A DNA stretch of 11,101 nucleotides, taken from the NCBI GenBank assembly GCA_900550345.1, contig URRX01000032.1, positions 1 to 11,101 on the forward strand. Direction: 5' to 3'. The position numbers and the translations under genes were made by a program. Positions 1 to 7,529 of this stretch are shown one piece after another (the stretch's first letter is position 1; each line of letters starts with the position of its first letter). The DNA comes from an uncultured Anaerococcus sp. GTDB taxonomy: Bacteria; Bacillota; Clostridia; Tissierellales; Peptoniphilaceae. The notes beneath the pieces were generated by a model. The model made no database searches and had not been told where the DNA came from. It worked only from the letters and a program-made list of their open reading frames with translations.

Positions 1-529
1 TCTTTACCAGAAATTTTTATAATATTTTCATCAGCCATATTAGATAATTCTCTAGATAAAGAAGGTCTTGTGGTTGATAGGAAGTCGGCTAGTTCTTCTC
101 TTGTTTGTTTTAAGTTTATCTTATTGTTTTCTTCTTCTATTAATAAGAAATTTGCTATTTTTTGTCTGAGAGTAAATTGATTTGTAATTTGATTTTTTTG
201 ACTTAGAATAAGGCTTTTATCACTAATACCTTAGATTTTTTCTGAACTAAGGCTGAAAAATCAAATGGCTCATTTAGATAGGCATAAACTTCTCCAAATA
301 TTCCTTTATTGTTAAAAGTTTGTATTATTGATCTTTTACCATTTGAATCAAATTTCGCCACAAGAATCGATCCTTCTATCAAAAAATATAAATCTCCTTT
401 TATATCGCCTTGATTAAATATATATGATCCTTTTTCATAAATTTTTTCTTCTATTTTTATGTTTTCTTCTAATATTTTTAAATCTTTTTCTGTTAAGTTT
501 TTAAATAAGGGTATTTGTCTTAAATTCAT
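1..529 (-). pseudogene. Crp/Fnr-family transcriptional regulator, disrupted by an internal out-of-frame deletion; 3' end outside window
   Basis: The first ~105 codons from the ATG at 529 (ribosome site AGAGGTGG just upstream) encode a cyclic-nucleotide-binding-type sensor domain: N-terminal IPLFKNLTEKDL, then the beta-roll with NQGD, LYFLIEGSI and GIFGEVYAYL. After KVLVI the frame runs into a stop at 203-205. From about 227 down to base 1 a different frame encodes the expected C-terminal part: end of the dimerisation helix (ISDKSLILSQKN), then a winged helix-turn-helix (REELADFLSTTRPSLSREL). Compared with typical family members, about 25 residues that should join the sensor domain to the long helix are missing and the frame changes, so this is a deletion and not a single-base error. 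The product would be a sensor domain without DNA-binding ability. The ligand is unknown. Its closeness to hcp suggests an HcpR-like regulator; that is inference. Confidence 0.85.
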
Positions 530-632
530 TTTCCACCTCTATAAAACTATACCTTATTAATATTTTTAAAATAAAAATTTAAATCTATTGTTTTTTTTAT
601 GTTATTATATTGGATTATTTAAATAAAGTTAT

Positions 633-662
633 TTGACAAAATATATTTTAATACTATATAAT
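633..662 (+). promoter_or_regulatory. Predicted sigma-A promoter of the alanine symporter gene
   Basis: A perfect -35 box TTGACA (633-638) and a perfect -10 box TATAAT (657-662) are separated by 18 bases. The expected start of transcription is near 669, giving a leader of about 50 bases before the ribosome site AGGAGA (712-717) and the ATG at 722. It lies in the divergent spacer between the broken Crp/Fnr gene and the symporter gene. The match to consensus suggests strong constitutive transcription unless repressed; I see no clear operator palindrome. Confidence 0.75.
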
Positions 663-721
663 CAACACTAAATCCAGGATTTTTATTATAGAAAAGAAAT
701 GAATAAGTTATAGGAGAAATT

Positions 722-2047
722 ATGATATCTAATTTAATTAATAATTTAAACAGTGTAATTAGGAATTGGTTACTAATTGGATCTTTGCTTGGTGTGGGAA
801 TTTTTTACACAATATATACAGGAGCAATCCAGTTTAGAAAATTTAATACTGCTTTTAAAAATGTTTTTGGTGGTATGTTTGAAAAAAATAGCGATGGAAT
901 TTCATCCTTTCAAGCCTTATCTGTTGCAATTGCCGCTCAAGTTGGAACAGGAAATGTTGCAGGAACAGCTACTGCTATTGTTATTGGTGGACCTGGCGCT
1001 ATTTTTTGGATGTGGTTTTCTGCCTTATTAGGTATGGCTACAATTTTTGCCGAATCTTGCCTTGCTCAAAAATATAGGGAAAGTAATGAAGATGGATATG
1101 TAGGTGGACCTGCCTATTATATGAAAAATGGTTTTAAAAATAAAAAATTAGGAATGATTTTGGCAAAAACTTTTGCAATTCTTATAGTTCTTGCCTTAGG
1201 ATTTTTTGGTAATATGACCCAATCAAATTCTATAGCTACTAGTATAAATGAAGCTTTTAATTTTATTCCTTTAATCATAATTGGAATTATTGTAGCTATT
1301 GTTGCAGGCTTAGTTTTTATTGGTGGTATTAATAGAATTGCAAATTTTGCCCAACTTGTAGTTCCTTTTATGGCTCTTATTTATATAGTTTTTTCAGTAA
1401 TTATCCTTATCAAATTTAGGGCTAATCTTCCATCAACTATAAAAACAATTTTTCAGGCAGCTTTTACTTCAAAGGCAGCTGCTGGTGGGGCATTGGGATT
1501 TGGTATTAAAAAAGCTCTCGTTATGGGTGTTGCTAGGGGACTTTTTTCAAATGAAGCCGGTATGGGTTCAACTCCTCACGCTCACGCAACTGCAGTAGTT
1601 GAACATCCAATTGAACAAGGCTACACTGCTATGGTTGGAGTTTTTATAGATACAATGGTTGTTTGTACAGCAACAGCTTTAATTATTCTTTCAACAAAGG
1701 CAAATGAATTTGGTCTTGAAGGTGCCCTTGTTACCCAAAAAGCTTTTGAATTAGGTTTTGGAAATCTAGGAAAAATTCTTCTTTCAATATCTTTAACTTT
1801 TTTCGCTTTTACAACAATAGTTGGTTGGTATTATTTTGGCGAAACTAATATCAAATTTTTATTTGGAAAAAAAGGTCTAATTCCTTACAGAATTATAGTT
1901 TTATTTTTTATAATCTGGGGATCTACAAGAGAAATTGATTTGGTTTGGAATTTATCAGATTTATTTAATTCTTTGATGGTTATTCCTAATGTTATTGCTC
2001 TTTTTTACTTACACAAGGATGTGAAAAAAATGATGAAAGAATATTAA
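722..2047 (+). CDS. Sodium:alanine/glycine symporter, AGCS family (AlsT/DagA type)
   Basis: This is a 441-residue integral membrane protein with about ten hydrophobic segments, within the usual AGCS size range. It would import alanine and/or glycine together with Na+ across the cytoplasmic membrane. Family blocks are clear: AAQVGTGNVAG (71-81, the conserved unwound-helix region), GGPGAIFWMWFSALLGMAT (89-107, the AGCS signature), GGPAYYM (128-134) and GLFSNEAGMGSTPHAHA (273-289). The start is fixed by the AGGAGA ribosome site just upstream. It is a single-gene unit with a consensus promoter and a strong terminator. An alanine dehydrogenase lies 4.3 kb downstream on the same strand, so alanine is the likelier substrate, though sequence alone does not separate alanine from glycine. 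Confidence 0.93.
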   Translation: MISNLINNLNSVIRNWLLIGSLLGVGIFYTIYTGAIQFRKFNTAFKNVFGGMFEKNSDGISSFQALSVAIAAQVGTGNVAGTATAIVIGGPGAIFWMWFSALLGMATIFAESCLAQKYRESNEDGYVGGPAYYMKNGFKNKKLGMILAKTFAILIVLALGFFGNMTQSNSIATSINEAFNFIPLIIIGIIVAIVAGLVFIGGINRIANFAQLVVPFMALIYIVFSVIILIKFRANLPSTIKTIFQAAFTSKAAAGGALGFGIKKALVMGVARGLFSNEAGMGSTPHAHATAVVEHPIEQGYTAMVGVFIDTMVVCTATALIILSTKANEFGLEGALVTQKAFELGFGNLGKILLSISLTFFAFTTIVGWYYFGETNIKFLFGKKGLIPYRIIVLFFIIWGSTREIDLVWNLSDLFNSLMVIPNVIALFYLHKDVKKMMKEY

Positions 2048-2054
2048 AATTCAA

Positions 2055-2082
2055 AAAAGACCCACTGATCGGTGGGTCTTTT
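2055..2082. terminator. Bidirectional rho-independent terminator between symporter gene and hcp
   Basis: The stem AAAAGACCCAC (2055-2065) pairs with GTGGGTCTTTT (2072-2082) across a 6-base loop. An A-run on the left and a T-run on the right make it work on both strands. It sits between the convergent ends of the symporter gene (stop at 2047) and hcp (stop at 2109). Confidence 0.92.
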
Positions 2083-2108
2083 AATAAGATTTATTTTCTC
2101 TTTATTTT

Positions 2109-3725
2109 TTACGCTGTAAATACTTCTAAGTCTTCTTCTACATTTGTAATTGGAGCAATATTGAAATTTTCTACCAAGAAGTCTACTACTGTTTCAGATA
2201 AGAAAGCTGGTAGTGTTGGTCCTAGGTGAATATTTTGTACTCCTAAACTTAATAGAGCTAGTAAAACTATTACAGCTTTTTGTTCGTACCAAGCTATATT
2301 AAATTCTAATGGTAAGTCATTTACTGATTCAAGACCAAATGCATCTTGTAATAATAAGGCAGTTTTTACTAAAGAATATGAATCATTACATTGACCTGCA
2401 TCTAATACTCTAGGAATTCCATTAATATCTCCAAGATTTAGTTTGTTGTATCTATATTTTGCACAACCTGCTGTTAAAATTACATAATCTTTTGGTAATT
2501 TTTCTGCAAATTCTGTGTAATATGATCTTCCCTTATGTCTTCCGTCACATCCTGCCATTACAACGAATTTTTTAATATTTCCAGCCTTAATTTCTTTTAC
2601 TACATCTCCAGCAAGAGCCTCAACTTGGTTGTGGGCAAATCCTCCGACAATTTTTGTATTTTCTAAATTTTCTGGAGCCTTGCATGCTTTTACCATTTCA
2701 ATAATTTGTGAGAAATCTTTGTGGCCATTTTCATCTGGATTTATGTGTTTCGCACCAGGATATCCTGCATTTCCTGTTGTAAATAGCCTATCAAGATAGT
2801 CATTATCTTTTTTAAGTGGAACTATACAGTTTGTTGTCATCAAGATTGGTCCATTGAATTTTTGGAATTCATCATTTTGGCTCCACCAAGAATTACCATA
2901 GTTTCCGTGGAAATGATCGTATTTTTTGAATTTTGGATAATAATTTGCAGGTAACATTTCTGAGTGAGTATAAACATCTACTCCAGTTCCCTTTGTTTGT
3001 TCAAGTAACATTTCCATATCATTTAAGTCGTGACCTGAAATCAAAATTGCTGGATTTTCTCCTGCAGAAAAATCTACTTCTGTAATTTCTGGATTACCAA
3101 ATTTTTCTGTATTTGCCTTGTCCAAAGTCTCCATAGCCATTAGACCATGTTTTCCAGTCTCCATTGTTAAATTGATTAAATCATTGATATCTTTATCATC
3201 TTTTAAAGTTTTTTCCAAAGTTTGAGCAATAAATTTGTCAACTTCATCATTTCTATAACCCAAAACATTTGCGTGATGGTTATAAGCTGCCATTCCCTTT
3301 AGACCATAAGTTATTAATTCAACCAAAGATCTTTCATCTTCATTTACTATATTTAATACACCAACTTCGATAGCTTTTCTTTTTAGCTCATTTCTATCAT
3401 CTGTTGTATAATTTCCAGCATCTGATAAACCTTCAATATTATTTTCTTTTATTAATTCATCTTTTGCCTTAATAGTTTCTTCTACCTTGTCTAAAATATC
3501 TTCTTCATCAAAATTTGCATTTGTAATTGTTACAAACATATTATTTGAAATTAGATCATAATATTTAGAATCAACATTTTCTAATTTATTTAAAACTTCT
3601 GAAAGTCCCTTTGTTACATATATTAATAAATCTTGGCTGTTTGCAGTATTTTCATCTTTTCCACAAACACCTACTTTTGTACAGCCCTTGTTGCCAGCTG
3701 TTTCTTGACATTGAAAACAAAACAT
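2109..3725 (-). CDS. hcp: Hybrid cluster protein / hydroxylamine reductase, class I
   Basis: This 538-residue cytoplasmic iron-sulfur protein matches the full family length. The N-terminal cysteines C3, C6, C15 and C21 follow the CX2CX8CX5C pattern of class I (anaerobe-type) Hcp, which holds a cubane cluster. All expected ligands of the hybrid 4Fe-2S-2O cluster are visible by motif: H232 (SGHDL), E256 (THSEMLPA), C300 (TTNCIVP), C393 (MAGCDGR), C421 (LTAGCAK), C446 (DAGQCND), E481 and K483 (WYEQKAV). Family members reduce hydroxylamine and, in enterobacteria, act as NO reductases and S-nitrosylases, so a role in nitrosative or redox stress is likely. No hcr-type reductase gene is adjacent, so the electron donor is unknown. 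The start is set by AAAGGAA 9 bases upstream. The gene has its own promoter with a Crp/Fnr-like palindrome. Confidence 0.97.
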   Translation of the reverse strand: MFCFQCQETAGNKGCTKVGVCGKDENTANSQDLLIYVTKGLSEVLNKLENVDSKYYDLISNNMFVTITNANFDEEDILDKVEETIKAKDELIKENNIEGLSDAGNYTTDDRNELKRKAIEVGVLNIVNEDERSLVELITYGLKGMAAYNHHANVLGYRNDEVDKFIAQTLEKTLKDDKDINDLINLTMETGKHGLMAMETLDKANTEKFGNPEITEVDFSAGENPAILISGHDLNDMEMLLEQTKGTGVDVYTHSEMLPANYYPKFKKYDHFHGNYGNSWWSQNDEFQKFNGPILMTTNCIVPLKKDNDYLDRLFTTGNAGYPGAKHINPDENGHKDFSQIIEMVKACKAPENLENTKIVGGFAHNQVEALAGDVVKEIKAGNIKKFVVMAGCDGRHKGRSYYTEFAEKLPKDYVILTAGCAKYRYNKLNLGDINGIPRVLDAGQCNDSYSLVKTALLLQDAFGLESVNDLPLEFNIAWYEQKAVIVLLALLSLGVQNIHLGPTLPAFLSETVVDFLVENFNIAPITNVEEDLEVFTA

Positions 3726-3780
3726 AATAAATTCCTTTCTCTTATACTTTATTTTAATACTCTTTTTCTCTTACAATCCT

Positions 3781-3809
3781 ATAATACATGAAAAAAAACT
3801 ATTTATCGG
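3781..3809 (-). promoter_or_regulatory. Predicted hcp promoter with weak -35 box
   Basis: On the minus strand a -10 box TATTAT (3786 down to 3781, 5/6 to consensus) predicts a start of transcription near 3774. With a 17-base spacer the -35 position reads CCGATA (3809 down to 3804), only 3/6 to TTGACA. A poor -35 box overlapped by a regulator palindrome is typical of an activator-dependent promoter. Other AT-rich -10-like words occur closer to the gene, so the assignment is provisional. Confidence 0.5.
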
Positions 3810-3822
3810 TAACCTATGTTAC
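3809..3822. promoter_or_regulatory. Candidate Crp/Fnr-family (HcpR-like) operator upstream of hcp
   Basis: The perfect palindrome GTAAC-CTAT-GTTAC (14 bp, two-fold axis at 3815.5) lies 84-97 bases before the hcp start codon. Its centre is at -41.5 from the start of transcription predicted from the -10 box at 3781-3786, the standard class II activator position for Crp/Fnr dimers. Paired 5-base half-sites with a 4-base centre fit the general architecture of this family. Which protein binds it is inference; the only Crp/Fnr gene in the window is broken. Confidence 0.5.
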
Positions 3823-3831
3823 ATTTAAAAA

Positions 3832-5310
3832 TTATTTTTTATTTTCAAGTATTTTTAAGTGATTTTTGGCAGCTTTTATATATTCTTCCATAACCTTTAT
3901 TCTCGCATATTTTTTACAGTTTCCTTCAACAATTACCCAAGGAGCATAGCTAGCATTGGTTCTTTCGATCATTTCATTCATTGCCTCAATATAATTATCC
4001 CATTTTTCCCTATTTCTCCAGTCCTCATCTGTAATTTTATATTGCTTATCAGGATTTCTTTGCCTAGCTTTAAATCTTTTTAATTGTTCATCCTTATCAA
4101 TTGTTACAAAAAATTTCAAAAGCAAAGAATCATGGTCATAAATTTGCTTTTCCATATCAAGTATTTCATCATAGGCTCTATCCCATTCATTTGTTTTGGC
4201 AAATCCTTCAACTCTTTCTACCATAACCCTTCCATACCAAGATCTTGAAAAAATTCCTACATATCCATCTTTAGGAAGTTTTGTAAAAAATCTCCACAAA
4301 TAATTTCTAGATAATTCTTCCTTTGATGGGGCAGAAATTCCGTGAACCTTGTAAAGTCTAGGATCAACTTCCTTAATTAATCTTTCAATAGCTCCGTCTT
4401 TTCCAGCAGCATCAACTCCTTCAAAAACCAAAACTTGACTAATACCCTTTTGATAATATTTATACATAATTTTTGCAACTTCATCTTGGAGTTTATCTTT
4501 TTTCTCCTCATACTCATCATCAGAAATAGTTTTAGAAAGATCTATATTTTGTAAAATATTCGAAGAAGAAACATAATCTCTCTTATTATTTTCATTTTCC
4601 TCTCTTTGCCTAATAATTCTTTCCATGCCTTGACTAATCCTATCGATTGCAAAACCCAAAACTTCCTTGCTGGCAGCTTTTTTATCATTAGAATCAACTA
4701 TATCCCATCTTGCATAAGGAAAATCAGTGGCCTTTAAGGTCTCTTTGAAGTGTTTTTCATAATCCTTATAGTTTTTTTGTTGGTCCAAATCCAAACCATC
4801 CATATAAAAATCTTCCTTAAAAGAATCTTCCAATTTCTCTATCCTTTTTTTCTGTTCCTTCTTATCAATATTTAAGAAAAATTTCAAGATTATAGTTTGA
4901 TCATCAAAAAGAGCCTTTTCAATTGATTTAATAGAATCAATTCTTTCTTGAATTTTTTTATCAGATAAATTTTTCTTTTCAAAAATTTTATAATAAAAAG
5001 ACCTATCAAAAATTTTGATTTTTCCCTTTTGCGGAACATTTATCCAAAACTTTCTAATAAAAGGAAACTTATCATCATAAGATTCATCCTTATCAAAAAC
5101 ATCAACATCAAAATTTTTAGCAGCAAATTCACGGCACAAGTCTTTAATAACAAAGCCACGCCCAGAAGATTCCCATCCATCAACAATAATCAAAATCGGA
5201 ATATCCAAATCATTACAAATTCTAGAGACTCTACCCAGCCTTTGAGCAAGCTCAGAACGTTTAAAATTTTGAAACTTCAATTTTCTTTCCACACTAATAC
5301 TATTAGCCAT
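3832..5310 (-). CDS. pap: Polyphosphate:AMP phosphotransferase, two-domain PPK2 family
   Basis: The 492-residue protein contains two tandem PPK2 domains with P-loop kinase folds, the layout of class II PPK2 enzymes, which phosphorylate AMP to ADP using polyphosphate. Domain 2 (about 265-480) is canonical: Walker A FEGVDAAGKDGA (296-307), GIFSRSWYGRVMVERVEGF (352-370) with the Walker B region, and basic lid residues around RFKARQRNPDKQYK (412-425). Domain 1 (about 15-225) retains DGWESSGRG (44-52), with arginine where the Walker lysine should be, and FDRSFYYKIF (101-110). It is therefore probably degenerate and structural, as usual in this class. A segment of about 35 charged residues (226-262) links the domains. 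The strong ribosome site AGGAGGGAGT fixes the start. The gene lies 106 bases upstream of hcp on the same strand with no clear terminator between, so some read-through into hcp is possible. Confidence 0.92.
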   Translation of the reverse strand: MANSISVERKLKFQNFKRSELAQRLGRVSRICNDLDIPILIIVDGWESSGRGFVIKDLCREFAAKNFDVDVFDKDESYDDKFPFIRKFWINVPQKGKIKIFDRSFYYKIFEKKNLSDKKIQERIDSIKSIEKALFDDQTIILKFFLNIDKKEQKKRIEKLEDSFKEDFYMDGLDLDQQKNYKDYEKHFKETLKATDFPYARWDIVDSNDKKAASKEVLGFAIDRISQGMERIIRQREENENNKRDYVSSSNILQNIDLSKTISDDEYEEKKDKLQDEVAKIMYKYYQKGISQVLVFEGVDAAGKDGAIERLIKEVDPRLYKVHGISAPSKEELSRNYLWRFFTKLPKDGYVGIFSRSWYGRVMVERVEGFAKTNEWDRAYDEILDMEKQIYDHDSLLLKFFVTIDKDEQLKRFKARQRNPDKQYKITDEDWRNREKWDNYIEAMNEMIERTNASYAPWVIVEGNCKKYARIKVMEEYIKAAKNHLKILENKK

Positions 5311-5390
5311 ACTCCCTCCTTTTTATCTTATTACCCGAATTTTTTACTTCTTTTGTAAAAAAATATTTAAGATTTTAAATTTTCTTATTT

Positions 5391-5418
5391 TTGATAAAAA
5401 ATATTTCTATAATATAAT
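5391..5418 (+). promoter_or_regulatory. Predicted sigma-A promoter of the HAD phosphatase gene
   Basis: A -35 box TTGATA (5391-5396) and a perfect -10 TATAAT (5413-5418) are spaced by 16 bases. The ribosome site AAGGAG (5442-5447) and the ATG at 5453 follow. A second TATAAT at 5408-5413 is too close to this -35 to pair with it. Confidence 0.6.
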
Positions 5419-5452
5419 TACATATTATAAAAGAAAAGAAAAAGGAGTAAGA

Positions 5453-6268
5453 ATGAAAAAAATTATTGCTGTTGATATTGATGGGACTTTATTAAATTCT
5501 AATAGAGAAGTTAACAAAAAAACTCATGACGCTTTAATCAAAGCTCAAGAATTAGGCCACATTGTTGTTATAGCATCAGGCCGTGATCCATTTGGGGTTT
5601 ATCCTTTTGCTGATATTTTGGAATTTAAAAAATTTGGTGGTCTACTTTCCAATTTTAATGGAGGAAGAATTACAAATTATAAAACAGGTCAAGTTATAAT
5701 AAATCATTCATTAGATCTTAATCTAGCTAAAGAAATTTTACAATTTTCCGAAAAAAATCTAGATATGCACTATATTATTTATTCTGATGATGGAATACTT
5801 ACAAGCTCATCTGATACTTACACTTTAAAAGAAATTTGTGATAAGGCCTTTACTAGTTACAAAGTTATTGATGATTTAGCTTATAGTTTGGATTTTGCTC
5901 CAAATAAAATTATGTTTTCACAAAACCCTAATTTGATTGACAAAGATGCAAAAAAATTAAAGGATAAGTTTTTTGAGAAAACTGCCCAAGTTAAGTCAAC
6001 ACCATATTTTTATGAAATCATGCCAAAAGGTATTGATAAGGGAAGAAGTTTAAAAGAAATTGCTGATTATTTTAATATGTCTATGGATGATGTGATTGCT
6101 TTTGGAGATGAAGAAAATGATCTTACCATGATTGAAATGGCAGGACATGGTGTAGTTATGGGTAATGGAACTGATTTTATGAAATCAAAGGCAGATTTCA
6201 TTACTAAAACTAATGATGAGGATGGCATAGCTTATTATTTGGAAAAATTTGTTTTTGGTGAAAATTAA
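5453..6268 (+). CDS. Cof-type HAD-superfamily phosphatase (subfamily IIB)
   Basis: This 271-residue cytoplasmic hydrolase is of the Cof/YidA/YkrA group, usual length 260-290. All four HAD motifs are present: motif I DIDGT (8-12, nucleophile D8 and acid/base D10), motif II S42 in IASGRD, motif III K196 in PKGIDKG, and motif IV GDEEND (218-223) for Mg2+. The roughly 100-residue insert between motifs II and III is the type IIB cap that selects the substrate. Family members dephosphorylate sugar phosphates, nucleotides or flavin/pyridoxal phosphates; the specific substrate cannot be read from sequence. The start is set by AAGGAG 5 bases upstream. It diverges from the polyphosphate phosphotransferase gene and precedes alanine dehydrogenase by 73 bases, but that gene has a promoter of its own. 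Confidence 0.9.
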   Translation: MKKIIAVDIDGTLLNSNREVNKKTHDALIKAQELGHIVVIASGRDPFGVYPFADILEFKKFGGLLSNFNGGRITNYKTGQVIINHSLDLNLAKEILQFSEKNLDMHYIIYSDDGILTSSSDTYTLKEICDKAFTSYKVIDDLAYSLDFAPNKIMFSQNPNLIDKDAKKLKDKFFEKTAQVKSTPYFYEIMPKGIDKGRSLKEIADYFNMSMDDVIAFGDEENDLTMIEMAGHGVVMGNGTDFMKSKADFITKTNDEDGIAYYLEKFVFGEN

Positions 6269-6288
6269 TTAAAAATAAATTATTTTTA

Positions 6289-6317
6289 TTGCAAATTGGG
6301 TATAACTTTATTAGAAT
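6289..6317 (+). promoter_or_regulatory. Predicted promoter of alanine dehydrogenase gene
   Basis: TTGCAA (6289-6294) and TAGAAT (6312-6317) are spaced by exactly 17 bases, in the 73-base gap after the HAD phosphatase gene. Transcription would begin near 6324, leaving a very short leader before the ribosome site AAGGAGG (6331-6337). Confidence 0.5.
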
Positions 6318-6341
6318 AATTCAATAATTTAAGGAGGAATT

Positions 6342-7454
6342 ATGATAATAGGTGTACCAAAAGAAATAAAAGATCAAGAATACAGAGTTGCAGCAGTACC
6401 TGGAGCTGTTGCAGAATTAATCAAAGCTGGTCATGAAGTTTTAATAGAAACTAAGGCTGGAATTGGTTCTGGCATTGAAGATAAAGATTACGAAGAAGTT
6501 GGAGCAAAAATAATTGATTCAGCTGAAGATGTTTGGGCAAAATCTGATATTATATATAAAGTTAAAGAACCCTTAGAAGAAGAATATAAATATTTAAGAA
6601 AAGATTTGATTTTATATACTTACCTCCATCTTGCTAGTAATGAAAAATTAGTTAAGGAATTAGTTGATAAAAAAGTTACAGGAATTGCTTACGAAACTTT
6701 AAAACTTGATAATAAATTGCCTTTACTTACTCCAATGAGTGAAATCGCTGGAAGAATGGCAGTTCAAGAAGGCGCAAAATATCTTACAAAACCTGCTGGT
6801 GGTAGAGGAATTTTACTTCAAGGAGTTCCAGGCGTAAGGCCAGCTCATGTTGTTATTGTAGGTGCAGGAACTGTAGGAACTGGAGCTGTTAGAATTGCTG
6901 TAGGTATGGGAGCAAGAGTTACAGTTTTGGATGTAAATATTGATGCTTTAAGTCGTCTACAAGATTTATTCCCAGATAAAATTGAAACACTTTATTCAAA
7001 CTCAATTAATATTGAAGAATCAGTTAAAAGTGCTGACTTAGTTATCTCTACAGTTTTAATACCTGGTAGACGTGCACCACAACTTATAAAAGAAGATATG
7101 GTAAAAGAAATGAAAGAAGGATCTGTAATAGTTGACGTTGCTATTGACCAAGGTGGTTCAACAGATATTACAAAAGGGCATCCAACTAGCCACACTGATC
7201 CAATTTTTTTAAAACATGGTGTAATTCATTACGCAGTTGCAAACATTCCAGGTGCTGTTGCTATGACATCAACATACGCCCTATCAAATGCAACAACAAA
7301 ATATATAAAAACAATAGCAAATCTAGGTTTAAAAAATGCTTGTGAAAAATCACCAGAAATAATTTCTGCTATAAATACCTATGATGGTTATGTAACCAAC
7401 AAAGGTGTAGCCGAAGATGATAATTTTGAATACAAAGAATTAAATATTAAATAA
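6342..7454 (+). CDS. ald: L-alanine dehydrogenase (NAD+)
   Basis: The 370-residue enzyme has the exact family length (about 370) and catalyses reversible oxidative deamination of L-alanine to pyruvate and ammonia with NAD+. It starts with the hallmark MIIGVPKEIKDQEYRVA, which includes the substrate-binding R15. K75 (KVKEP) and H96 (YLHLAS) match the pyruvate-binding and catalytic residues of characterised Ald enzymes. The Rossmann loop VGAGTVG is at 173-179. D269 in DVAIDQGG corresponds to the catalytic aspartate, and the C-terminal NIPGAVAMTSTYALSNAT (301-318) is typical. The start is fixed by AAGGAGG 4 bases upstream. It is a single-gene unit with a predicted promoter and a strong terminator. 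With the alanine symporter gene in this window it suggests use of alanine as carbon, nitrogen and reducing source; the two are not in one operon. Confidence 0.96.
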   Translation: MIIGVPKEIKDQEYRVAAVPGAVAELIKAGHEVLIETKAGIGSGIEDKDYEEVGAKIIDSAEDVWAKSDIIYKVKEPLEEEYKYLRKDLILYTYLHLASNEKLVKELVDKKVTGIAYETLKLDNKLPLLTPMSEIAGRMAVQEGAKYLTKPAGGRGILLQGVPGVRPAHVVIVGAGTVGTGAVRIAVGMGARVTVLDVNIDALSRLQDLFPDKIETLYSNSINIEESVKSADLVISTVLIPGRRAPQLIKEDMVKEMKEGSVIVDVAIDQGGSTDITKGHPTSHTDPIFLKHGVIHYAVANIPGAVAMTSTYALSNATTKYIKTIANLGLKNACEKSPEIISAINTYDGYVTNKGVAEDDNFEYKELNIK

Positions 7455-7465
7455 AATAATAATTC

Positions 7466-7497
7466 AAAAAATGGATAGCAATTGCTATCCATTTTTT
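7466..7497. terminator. Bidirectional terminator after ald (32-bp perfect palindrome)
   Basis: The sequence from 7466 to 7497 is a perfect palindrome: A6, then TGGATAGCAA, mirrored about 7481.5, ending in T6. The folded RNA would have a stem of about 14 bp with an AATT loop, flanked by an A-run and a T-run, so it can stop transcription in both directions between the convergent ald and transaldolase genes. Confidence 0.92.
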
Positions 7498-7501
7498 ATA
7501 T

Positions 7502-7527
7502 AAAAAGAGAGCATTATAGGCTCTTTT
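7502..7527 (-). terminator. Terminator of the transaldolase gene
   Basis: On the minus strand, directly after the transaldolase stop, AGAGC (7524-7520) pairs with GCTCT (7512-7508) across a 7-base loop. The stem extends through A:T pairs and is followed by a short U-run. It stands beside the larger palindrome at 7466-7497, so this gene end has two terminators in tandem. Confidence 0.65.
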
Positions 7528-7529
7528 AC

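Noticed and set aside
777..1031. Open frame on the plus strand inside the symporter gene, and similar frames opposite the phosphotransferase gene (3859-4083, 5029-5358) and ald (6992-7195)
   Set aside because: They lie wholly or almost wholly inside strongly supported genes in other frames and have no recognisable domain or proper ribosome site.
3791..3822. The palindrome upstream of hcp as a terminator for the polyphosphate phosphotransferase gene
   Set aside because: A T8 run does follow, but the stem is only 5 bp and about ten bases separate stem and T-run. This is poor terminator geometry, whereas the -41.5 position fits an operator.
6268..6290. AT-only hairpin after the HAD phosphatase gene as a terminator
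   Set aside because: The stem contains only A:T pairs and would be unstable. It is expected by chance at this base composition.
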